A DNA stretch of 64,000 bases from Flavobacteriaceae bacterium (GTDB lineage: Bacteria > Bacteroidota > Bacteroidia > Flavobacteriales > Flavobacteriaceae): NCBI GenBank assembly GCA_016764435.1, contig JAESRX010000009.1, forward strand, positions 16,452 through 80,451, in the 5' to 3' direction. The notes under the pieces were generated by a model. The model did no database searches. It saw only the letters and a program-made list of their open reading frames with translations, and had not been told where the DNA came from. Position 1 is the first letter of the stretch, and each line of letters begins with the position of its first letter. Made by a program: the position numbers and the translations under genes. Shown piece by piece: positions 57,489 through 64,000 of the stretch.

Positions 57489-58265
57489 TTAACTTAATTT
57501 ATTATTAAAGCTACGTAATTTTATAGCCGTCAATACTTTTTTTGTATACAAAGGAAAATCTGATTTCTGAATCCATGCATAATAACCTAAGTCTTTCGCT
57601 AAAATAGCTTCCACTTCTTTCCCTTTGTATTTTCCGAAAGTAAACACTTCTTTTCCATCCTCATTAAACATAATAAAACCAGCAAAATCTGCCCTTTTAT
57701 TATGTGTAGAAAACTCACTTAAACTCTTGACATCATTCTCTAAATCTGGATATTTATCCAATTGCGCCAATAAAATTTCGTAGGTAGCATTGGTATCTGC
57801 TTCCGCAGAATGTGCACCTTCCAAATCTTGACCACAATAAAATTTATATCCAGCAGACAAGGTGCGTTGTTCTTTTTTATGAAAGATCACCTGCACATCT
57901 ATCGCCACACGATTTTTCATGTCAAAATCAATTGCAGCACGTAACATTTCCTCTGCCAATAAAGGAATATCAAACCTATTAGAATTAAATCCTGCCAAAT
58001 CACAGTCTTTAATTAACAAACTAACTTCCCTTGCTAACTCTTTAAATGTAGGCTCATTGGCTACTTTTTCATCCGTAATATGATGAATGGCCGTAGACTC
58101 CTTAGGAATTTTCATTTCTGGGTTTACTAACCAAGTTTTACTTTCCTTATTCCCATTAGGGAAAATTTTAAGAATTGAAATTTCTACAATTCTGTCGTGT
58201 GCTATATTAATACCCGTCGTTTCTAGATCAAAGAATACAATCGGTTTCGTCAAATTTAATTCCAT
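57489..58265 (-). CDS. 3'-5' exonuclease, DnaQ/epsilon-like
   Basis: 258 residues with an N-terminal DEDDh exonuclease domain: Exo I FDLETTGIN at about residues 12-20, Exo II GFNSNRFDIPLLAEEM near 93-108, and Exo III HSAEADTNATYEIL near 150-165 with His before the Asp. The C-terminal 70 residues carry ADFAGFIMFNEDGKEVFTFGKYKGKEVEAIL, a small accessory domain often attached to these exonucleases. It may proofread or act in DNA repair. Probably in one operon with the unknown gene downstream. Confidence 0.9.
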   Translation of the reverse strand: MELNLTKPIVFFDLETTGINIAHDRIVEISILKIFPNGNKESKTWLVNPEMKIPKESTAIHHITDEKVANEPTFKELAREVSLLIKDCDLAGFNSNRFDIPLLAEEMLRAAIDFDMKNRVAIDVQVIFHKKEQRTLSAGYKFYCGQDLEGAHSAEADTNATYEILLAQLDKYPDLENDVKSLSEFSTHNKRADFAGFIMFNEDGKEVFTFGKYKGKEVEAILAKDLGYYAWIQKSDFPLYTKKVLTAIKLRSFNNKLS

Positions 58266-58310
58266 CGAATTTACTTATATTTATAATGAGTCGTTCGTAA
58301 ATAACCAACC

Positions 58311-59159
58311 TTACTCGTGCAATAATTCATTTTTATAATTCTCTATTTCCGCCTTAAATTTAGGAGGAAGCTCCGGCATTTTAAAATTGTATTTCTCTAA
58401 AATAGAGAGTATAATCTCAGCAACTATCAGTCTTGATGATGGTTTATCATCTGCTGGCACCACATACCAAGGTGCTTTTTCCGTAGACGTATTATTTAAA
58501 ATATCCTGATAACAATCCTGATAATCATCCCAACGTCTGCGTTCTTTTAAATCTCCTGGTTCAAATTTCCAGTTTTTAGATTTAATATTTAACCTGCGCA
58601 ACAAGCGTTTTTTCTGTTCGTCTTTTGACAAATGTAAAAATACTTTAATAACAATCGTTCCATTGTTAGAAATATGATTTTCAAAATTCACCATGGCCTC
58701 CATTCTTTCCACATAAAGTCCTGGTTTAATCGCCTCCTCAGTTGCCAATCCAGGAATATTTTCCGCGACTACTATTTCAGGCCTCACCCTAGATATTAAC
58801 ACATTTTCATAATGTGTTCTATTAAAAACAGAAAATTTACCCCGCTCTGGCAATGCCATATAATGGCGCCATAAATAATCAAATTTCAACTCCCGTTTAC
58901 TCGGAGACTTAAAACTATGAACGTTAATCCCTCTAACATTAAAGTCTTTAAACACTTCCCGAATCAAACTATCCTTCCCAGAAGTGTCCATTCCCTGTAA
59001 ACAAACCAATACAGAATGCTTCCCTTCCGCATACATAGCTTCTTGAATTTTACTGATTTTAGCTCGGATTTTAACAAGTTTCTTTGCTGCATTCTTCAAT
59101 TCTACCTTGGTCTTAAGTTCTGAAATGACCACCGGTTTTTCTACTATATATTTTTTCAT
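58311..59159 (-). CDS. Polyphosphate kinase 2 family protein
   Basis: 282 residues. Walker A GMDTSGKD at 56-63, the lid Arg segment SVFNRTHYENVLISRVRPE with the N-R-x-x-Y/E motif, and LRRLNIKSKNWKFEPGDLKER match the PPK2 family, which phosphorylates nucleotides with polyphosphate or the reverse. By length it is a single-domain form of the class that includes AMP or NMP phosphorylating enzymes; the class cannot be settled by eye. Monocistronic, followed upstream by the accessory region. Confidence 0.92.
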   Translation of the reverse strand: MKKYIVEKPVVISELKTKVELKNAAKKLVKIRAKISKIQEAMYAEGKHSVLVCLQGMDTSGKDSLIREVFKDFNVRGINVHSFKSPSKRELKFDYLWRHYMALPERGKFSVFNRTHYENVLISRVRPEIVVAENIPGLATEEAIKPGLYVERMEAMVNFENHISNNGTIVIKVFLHLSKDEQKKRLLRRLNIKSKNWKFEPGDLKERRRWDDYQDCYQDILNNTSTEKAPWYVVPADDKPSSRLIVAEIILSILEKYNFKMPELPPKFKAEIENYKNELLHE

Positions 59160-59360
59160 ATATCTTTAATTTACGACCTGTGAAAGATACATTAATTTAA
59201 GAAAAGACACAAAATTATACAGATTCATATTATAACGTTCATCGTAAGGAACGTAAAAGCAACTTGCCTTTTCCCCCAACAAATAAAGCACCAAATAAAT
59301 GGAAAAATGAGAATACATACCCAGCACCAAGCACCATAACACAATTAAATTCAGGCTACT

Positions 59361-59455
59361 TTGGGCGTTCCCCAAGGGTCGGGCTATACGCTCATACGCT
59401 TCACTTTTTTAGAAGAAAAAAAAGTTGCAGGGTAACCGCTTCTATCCCTAACGCA
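59361..59455. repeat. GGGCGTT ... CCCTAACGC element, possible dispersed repeat
   Basis: TTGGGCGTTCCCCAAGGGTC at the left and TATCCCTAACGC at the right frame about 60 bases that contain CTTTTTT/AAAAAAG self-complementarity. The termini are inverted (GCGTT/AACGC). I remember similar sequences scattered between genes in Flavobacteriaceae; this is recollection, not a search result. Confidence 0.4.
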
Positions 59456-60137
59456 TGCATAGAAAAGACAATAAAAATACGTCCACATAACAGCTATAAA
59501 ATTGAGTATCTTCAGAAACAGCCATAGTAGCAATCGAAAGACACCCCATAACATCCATCCATAAAAGCCTTAATTTCCTACTCCTTATCCCGGAAAGACG
59601 TTGCATGCCACGTTTCACCAGACCGAGTATCTCCAGAAGTACAGATGAATAAGGGGGAGTTGGGATCTCTCTTCTATAAAAGAACCTGGACCGGAAAGAC
59701 TAAAATTAACAGATTGGTTTAGATAAAAAAAGCTGTAAATTCTAAAAAACTGCTACAATTATGCAATCCTTTATCAGACATATAGATACTATTTTAAAGT
59801 ACTTAATAATAAAACACTAATGAGAATACGGAACCGCAAAGCCCTCACTGGAAGGGATCATTCAATATCAACCAATTTAGAATTATAAGACCTTTAGATT
59901 TTCCACCATTTGTAATGACCTAAATTTACACATAATTATACCTAACCATAGAAAATGTGACTCCCTCCGTTTTATGCCACATGTTTCAGCCCAAACACTA
60001 TAAATACAGCCTGTTATTTACGGAAATCACACAGGGATCACGTGGCTTACCAAAGGCATTAATTACTAACAGGAAAACACTAGAATTATGAATTCATTGA
60101 TTCCTGTTTACCGTTTTTGAACAGAAAAAACACGGTC

Positions 60138-60168
60138 TTCATTAAAGAAATTCTTTTTCTTTAATGAA
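60138..60168. repeat. 13-bp inverted repeat, 5-base loop
   Basis: TTCATTAAAGAAA and its exact complement TTTCTTTAATGAA. Neither strand has a T-run afterwards, so it is not a typical terminator. Confidence 0.5.
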
Positions 60169-60232
60169 AAGAAACAATTCAACCCCCCCCTAAAGTATTA
60201 AAAACAACCTGCTTAAAACAATAAATTGATAG

Positions 60233-60343
60233 AAGAAAACCAAAAAGGACTGTCTTCGAATTATTGAAAATACACAAGGAGAAATTTCAGTAACTATTGA
60301 TTGTAATAAACCAGAGTACCGTGTAACAAGACGAGAAAATTAA
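60233..60343 (+). pseudogene. Short decayed reading frame
   Basis: A 36-codon frame bounded upstream by two in-frame stops. The residues (DCLRIIENTQGEISVTIDC ... YRVTRREN) have protein-like composition, but there is no start codon and no known family. It may be the last part of a lost gene. Confidence 0.25.
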
Positions 60344-60395
60344 CAGGCTATAACACATCCGGTGTCATTTTAATCGCTAGGTATTGAATTTAGTT

Positions 60396-60959
60396 TCACT
60401 TTCCCATTTCTTTTAAAATTCTACCCAATGCTCCTTTGGTTCCATCTGTAATAGTTTTGCTGACAGCAGGAGAGTTCCAATAAGAGTTCCCCTTATGAGT
60501 ATTGTGTTTTGTGTGTAATAATAATTTCCCGTTTCTATCATAATAGTGCATTTCTACTTCCGTATCCTTACTTTGACCTATCGGAATAAACATACTCGTA
60601 TATTTAACATCAAAAAATTTAAGTTGTGTCAGAATAATTCCGTCCAATTGATTTCTAGAACAGATACTTTTAATTAATCCGGAATTTATGCTATCAAATC
60701 CGTCAAAATCATCAATAACTATTTTTTTTGAATGTATATTTTGACTCGTTAATTCACTTGTCATTACACTATCATAGATTTTCACATTTCCTTGAACTAT
60801 TTTTCCTGTCATATCTTCGATAACAACTTGACTAAATCCAATTATAGTTGGTTTTTTCAAATTCCCTTCAGATTTGTAAAGTGTTTTTGTCCCTAATGCA
60901 CCGCAACTAGTGAGTACTATTATTAAAGAAATTAAAAAGAATTTTAATATATATTTCAT
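60396..60959 (-). CDS. Lipoprotein of unknown function
   Basis: 187 residues with signal MKYILKFFLISLIIVLTSC (lipobox Cys19, followed by Gly), so likely a lipoprotein on the periplasmic or outer-membrane face. The rest is mixed alpha/beta with GIILTQLKFFDVKYTSMF and a C-terminal SKTITDGTKGALGRILKEMG, reminiscent of lipoproteins that bind envelope components, but I recognise no family. The next gene upstream on the strand is also a lipoprotein, 85 bases away. Confidence 0.7.
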   Translation of the reverse strand: MKYILKFFLISLIIVLTSCGALGTKTLYKSEGNLKKPTIIGFSQVVIEDMTGKIVQGNVKIYDSVMTSELTSQNIHSKKIVIDDFDGFDSINSGLIKSICSRNQLDGIILTQLKFFDVKYTSMFIPIGQSKDTEVEMHYYDRNGKLLLHTKHNTHKGNSYWNSPAVSKTITDGTKGALGRILKEMGK

Positions 60960-61044
60960 GTTTTTTTTTTAAAAATTATGTAGAACGCTTCGCTTCTCAC
61001 AGTAAAGAGTTAATATCTTCAAACCTCCCTGTTGGCTTTTCGTT

Positions 61045-61911
61045 TTATTCCTTCGATTCTATTGTTTTTCCTCCGTTTTTAACAAATTCTTTTTCATCCT
61101 CTTCCTTTATTAATTCTGGAGCAGCAAGTCTTTTTTGTTTTCCTATTTTAGTTGAAATAGTTGATGTTTTTTGATTCTTATTTACATTTTGGACTTTTAA
61201 GGAATTCGAATAATCAAGCTCCATTTGTTCCTTATCATAACTCTTTAGACTCATGTATAGATTCGCGTAAATAATCACTCGACTATCTGTATTCAGGAAT
61301 AATTCATTAGAAAAATAGCTATTTGATACTTCGTAAGCTTGTTCTGTGCTTTTTAGATTTAATTTACCGGAGCTATAAAGATTATGAATTTCCCTCATTT
61401 TATCAATTAAAGCCTTAGTACTACTGTTTTTAAAGTTTTCTTTTTTTGAAGAGGCTTCAAAACAAGTTCTAATTGTTGCTGCGTTTTTTTCTAAAATTAT
61501 AATATGAGTCTTTAAAAGAGTCGCTATTTGTAGTCGCTGTTGATAATATTTAAGTGTGTTTTTATTCTCATGAACGGCAAACTGCGCGGATACATAATGT
61601 CTTATAAATAAATCTTTATACTCTTTCGGTGTTGCTTTCTTCAAAATATTTTGTTTTAAAAGCGATTTTTCGAAAGCTTCAAAAGATTGTTTTCCATTCA
61701 CTAAACTTTTATAAAAACATTCAGTAATATAATTGGTCCTATCGGTAATACTTTGATTCGTTATTTTAATCCTCAACGTATCTGATGGAATAGATTCGTT
61801 TTTTATTGCTATTGCAATCGTTTCCAACTTTAGTTGTTTATTTGTAGATACTGTATTACAGGAACATAAAATAAAAGAGGTTACTAAAAGAAATATAAAT
61901 TTGTTTTTCAT
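61045..61911 (-). CDS. Lipoprotein of unknown function
   Basis: 288 residues; MKNKFIFLLVTSFILCSC gives lipobox Cys18. The body is strongly helical and Lys/Glu-rich with many Tyr (for example ALIDKMREIHNLYSSGKLNL) and no Cys-based or catalytic motif. The C-terminal 60 residues are charged and low in complexity (EDEKEFVKNGGKTIESKE). I recognise no family. It may be cotranscribed with the lipoprotein gene downstream at 60396, which is 85 bases away. Confidence 0.7.
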   Translation of the reverse strand: MKNKFIFLLVTSFILCSCNTVSTNKQLKLETIAIAIKNESIPSDTLRIKITNQSITDRTNYITECFYKSLVNGKQSFEAFEKSLLKQNILKKATPKEYKDLFIRHYVSAQFAVHENKNTLKYYQQRLQIATLLKTHIIILEKNAATIRTCFEASSKKENFKNSSTKALIDKMREIHNLYSSGKLNLKSTEQAYEVSNSYFSNELFLNTDSRVIIYANLYMSLKSYDKEQMELDYSNSLKVQNVNKNQKTSTISTKIGKQKRLAAPELIKEEDEKEFVKNGGKTIESKE

Positions 61912-62441
61912 GCAATGTTTATTTTTTATTAATGAAAGCTAAGGATTGAAATATTGGTAATGCAGGGTTTATAGCACTACTTTTTATCCCAAACGCAATG
62001 TTTTTTTATAGTTTAATATTGTTATTGTTACTCAATTGCCTGTATTACTTATGTTTCTTAAATGTTTTTATTTAGAATTTAATCACTTAAAACTAAACTA
62101 ACAAAACTAGACATTCCATTGTGGTGCATTCTTAATAATTGTTTTACGTGACTCATATGTTGGTTTACCTGCCATCTATTCTCATTTAGTGATTAATTAC
62201 CACTAAGTAAAACCAAAATCGTTTAGGGGTCAACATGCTCCGTTACAAAAATGAGCGCTCTTAATAATTAGAGGGGGCAGCTTACTCCGGAATATCCATT
62301 AATTATAGAATCAATTTCTAAAGTATGATTAAACGTGAAATTAAGGTCTTTAGAAATAATATCATTATAATCAGATTTCTCTTTTATTTCAGCAACTAAT
62401 TCATGCTGCTTTCTCAAAATAGCCGGAGCATTTTTTACTTT
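61912..62441. other. Stretch without genes, with IS-like repeat motifs
   Basis: No supported gene. The two related 17-mers GGGGTCAACATGCTCCG (62226-62242) and GGGGGCAGCTTACTCCG (62273-62289) resemble sub-terminal repeats of IS21-type elements. A minus-strand M-A-G-K-P-T-Y-E-S frame near 62110-62175 is too short to call. Confidence 0.5.
62226..62289. mobile_element. Possible decayed end of an IS21-family element
   Basis: The two copies of a GGGG-x-CA-x-C-x-T-x-CTCCG motif, 47 bases apart, fit the repeated end motif I associate with some IS21-family insertion sequences. No istA or istB transposase of any length was found, so this would be a relic. Recollection-based and weak. Confidence 0.3.
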
Positions 62442-62588
62442 TTAAAGAATACTTCCTTCTAGTCTTATGCTACGACATTGCAACAAAGAATGAACAGCAA
62501 TTTCTAAAATATTTTCAACGTTGTATTTATCCATTCCAATATATTTACAGGCTACACTAAAAAGAGCAGGTCGATATTTATACCCCAC
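62442..62588 (-). pseudogene. Decayed reading frame
   Basis: Minus-strand frame from GTG at 62588 to TAA at 62444-62442: 48 codons, ending VENILEIAVHSLLQ ... LEGSIL. Beyond the stop the same frame stays open for another 50 codons to the motif repeats, consistent with an interrupted gene. No family recognised. Confidence 0.3.
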
Positions 62589-62673
62589 CCTGGTGGTTCA
62601 ATTTCATCCTGTCAAAATCAGTCCACTCTCCAAATCTAATTTTCTTTTCTCTTCAAAAAACATCGAAATGTCT

Positions 62674-62758
62674 GTTTTACATGAACGCTTGCGCTATTCC
62701 AAGTGGACTTGTGTTGCGCCTGCGACAAGTACATTGGGAATAACGCCTGTTGTAAAAC
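62674..62758. repeat. Long imperfect hairpin element, possible cassette end
   Basis: Outer arms GTTTTAC (62674-62680) and GTAAAAC (62752-62758), inner arms GCGCTATTCC (62691-62700) and GGGAATAACGC (62736-62746) extended by AAGTGGACTTGT and ACAAGTACATT. It lies at the 3' end of the YD-repeat-like gene. A related GTTTTACAACGCC occurs at the gene's 5' side (63658-63670). Confidence 0.5.
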
Positions 62759-62763
62759 GTTTT

Positions 62764-63648
62764 TTATTCATCATAATATTTTATTTTTCTTGTATTAATA
62801 AATAGAAGTTTACCTTCAAAATATTCTTTTTTTTCTATCCAATTATAAAATTCATCATATACATATTCAAAAGTCCATCGGTTCATATTTCCTGTCATAT
62901 GGTCATATCTTAATTCGTCAATAACATCATTGTTTTTGTTGTATTCAGAAGTAATTTCATCAGATAAATACTCAGACATCCCCATATATGTGTAGTGTTC
63001 CTCATATATTTTTCGCTTTTGATTATCATAAGTGTAAATATGTTTCTGAAAAACAGTACTATCTTCCTCATAAACTATTTCTTCTCTTAAATTATCAAAT
63101 ATATCATGTCTGTAATAAATAAATAAATTGGGATGATCGGAACTATTCCTGTACTGTTTAGCTCTAATACGATTTTTGTTATTATCATATTCAAATGTTG
63201 CTCTTTCATTAATTTTTTTACCATCTTCACTTCCGATAATAGTCTCTACCATATTGTCTTTTTCATCATATTTGAAATTCCAAAAATCTATTTTATTATT
63301 AAAACTCAAGCTTCTATCTATTGCCTTATATTTTAATTTACCGTGATATTCATATGTAAGTATTTTAATAGGTTTTCCATACTTAGTAAAAACCTGACTT
63401 TGTGTAATATTTCCCTCTTTATTAAAAGTACGAGAGACGGTTCTACTTTCACTGTAAAATCTTTTGATGTGAAGCTCTTGTTTTGTTTTTTTGTCTGAAC
63501 GATCAATTACTTTTAATGAATCTTCTTTTACAAATTTAACTAAGCCGTTAAGATTATAGTCATTCAAATCATTGCTCCTGTTTTTTTGAGCAATTAAATT
63601 CACTGAAAATAATAAGATGAGAAATGTATAATAGAATTTAATGTTCAT
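62764..63648 (-). CDS. Secreted YD-repeat-like protein
   Basis: 294 residues with signal peptide 1-20 (ends LIAQ). The body consists of repeated Tyr-Asp-type strands such as FKYDEKDNMVETIIG, FEYDNNKNRIRAKQYRN, YTYDNQKRKIYEEHY and YDEFYNWIEKKEYF, spaced 20-30 residues, resembling the YD/RHS repeat in shortened form. No toxin domain or T9SS sorting domain is seen. Function unknown. It is surrounded by non-coding DNA and flanked by related end sequences, which suggests transfer as a unit. Confidence 0.65.
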   Translation of the reverse strand: MNIKFYYTFLILLFSVNLIAQKNRSNDLNDYNLNGLVKFVKEDSLKVIDRSDKKTKQELHIKRFYSESRTVSRTFNKEGNITQSQVFTKYGKPIKILTYEYHGKLKYKAIDRSLSFNNKIDFWNFKYDEKDNMVETIIGSEDGKKINERATFEYDNNKNRIRAKQYRNSSDHPNLFIYYRHDIFDNLREEIVYEEDSTVFQKHIYTYDNQKRKIYEEHYTYMGMSEYLSDEITSEYNKNNDVIDELRYDHMTGNMNRWTFEYVYDEFYNWIEKKEYFEGKLLFINTRKIKYYDE

Positions 63649-64000
63649 TTATTTAATGTTTTACAACGCCTCTATATCCAAAACAGGAACCCTAAAGTTG
63701 ACGGTATATCAATAATACCTAGAGCACTACAGTAGATGTTGAATTATTATTTTAAATATAGTTAATAATTTAAATTTACAACGGATAACTATGAGTTATA
63801 GTATCAAACAGACACTTTTATGCAGTTTTTACTATACTTATATCTTTTTCACTAGAGTTAATTCCATAGGGAACGGTGTGTTTTTTAGCTGTATGAATTG
63901 CTTTAATCACGTTATTATCCCTAAAAAGAGGACTATTACGTATTTTAAGACTTCGAATGCACCTACTTATTCCAATAATCGTTAAAACAGTGATTTTAGG
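63649..64000. other. No gene recognised
   Basis: About 350 bases to the window end. A 64-codon plus-strand frame at 63791-63985 is cysteine-rich, low in complexity and without motif, so I do not support it as a gene. GTTTTACAACGCC at 63658-63670 relates to the hairpin at 62674-62758. Confidence 0.5.

Larger units (their letters stand above)
59160..60395. other. Long stretch without convincing genes
   Basis: About 1.2 kb with no supported gene. A minus-strand frame of 69 codons (59166-59375) has no recognisable features and low plausibility. It contains a GGGCGTT ... AACGC element (59361-59455), a 13-bp inverted repeat (60138-60168), a C8 run (60183-60190) and a decayed frame (60233-60343). 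It looks like eroded accessory DNA. Confidence 0.6.

Noticed and set aside
59166..59375. 69-codon minus-strand frame upstream of the PPK2 gene
   Set aside because: No recognisable family, overlaps the repeat-like element, and codon pattern is unlike neighbouring genes.
62674..62758. Integron attC site
   Set aside because: Hairpin and cassette-like placement fit, but the conserved 7-base cores RYYYAAC and GTTRRRY are not found and no integrase is visible, so I keep it only as an unnamed element.
62521..62805. 94-codon plus-strand frame
   Set aside because: It spans the hairpin repeat and overlaps the end of the YD-repeat-like gene; residues look like translated palindrome.
63791..63985. 64-codon plus-strand frame at the window end
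   Set aside because: Cys/Phe/Tyr-rich low-quality composition and no neighbour context.

Overview
The window reads as a chromosomal segment of a marine-type Flavobacteriia (Bacteroidota). It is AT-rich and many genes are preceded by the Bacteroidota-type -7 box TAnnTTTG. Supporting family-level clues are a gliding-motility/type IX secretion type B C-terminal domain, a GAPDH with the long N-terminal extension, a DUF4834 protein, a DUF4159 protein, a YfhO-family membrane protein and a GH3/serine-hydrolase fusion. I cannot name the genus. I saw no tRNA, rRNA or CRISPR array.

Region 1 (1-26.9 kb) is mostly housekeeping. It holds a truncated TetR-type regulator with three oxidoreductase genes, ligA, gap, an HtrA-type protease, dapF-acetyltransferase-mltG, a lytic-transglycosylase-like protein, a 0.75 kb repeat-bearing gap, an RsmI-type methyltransferase with a low-molecular-weight phosphatase, dnaA, a thioesterase, a YigZ-family protein without a visible start codon, an asparaginase, an EamA transporter, ribD, an LEA-type lipoprotein, an acetyltransferase, prmC, trmD, rplS, monomeric icd, an MscS channel, and a small membrane protein with an ATP-grasp protein.

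Region 2 (27.1-40.3 kb) is the most unusual part: nine consecutive same-strand genes for secreted proteins. Seven share a short N-terminal block with the pattern A-x-EGD-x-Y ... YIGL-x-NG-x-Y after the signal peptide. Several then carry a phage-tail-fibre-like DAATKNYVD segment, one or two DG-x-LT-x-x-R modules, a GNL-x-V-x-G ... LSSTGT linker and one of at least three kinds of C-terminal head. The series ends with a type B sorting-domain protein. One gene contains a C9 tract inside its coding sequence, and directly behind it lies an orphan 46-codon C-terminal head. I infer a diversifying array of modular surface fibres, with possible slipped-strand and recombination-based variation; this is inference, not proof.

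Region 3 (40.3-59.2 kb) holds a DinB-family protein, then a six-gene minus-strand polysaccharide/membrane operon (DUF4834, YfhO, two GT4 glycosyltransferases, wecB, flippase). A plus-strand run of genes coupled by TAATG overlaps follows (outer-membrane-type protein, GNAT-fold protein, rsmE, DUF4159), then an acyltransferase, the GH3/serine-hydrolase fusion, a conserved unknown, a DnaQ-type exonuclease and a PPK2-family kinase.

Region 4 (59.2-64.0 kb) is accessory and eroded. It contains two lipoproteins of unknown function, a YD-repeat-like secreted protein flanked by related end sequences, decayed reading frames, an IS21-like repeat motif and long non-coding stretches.
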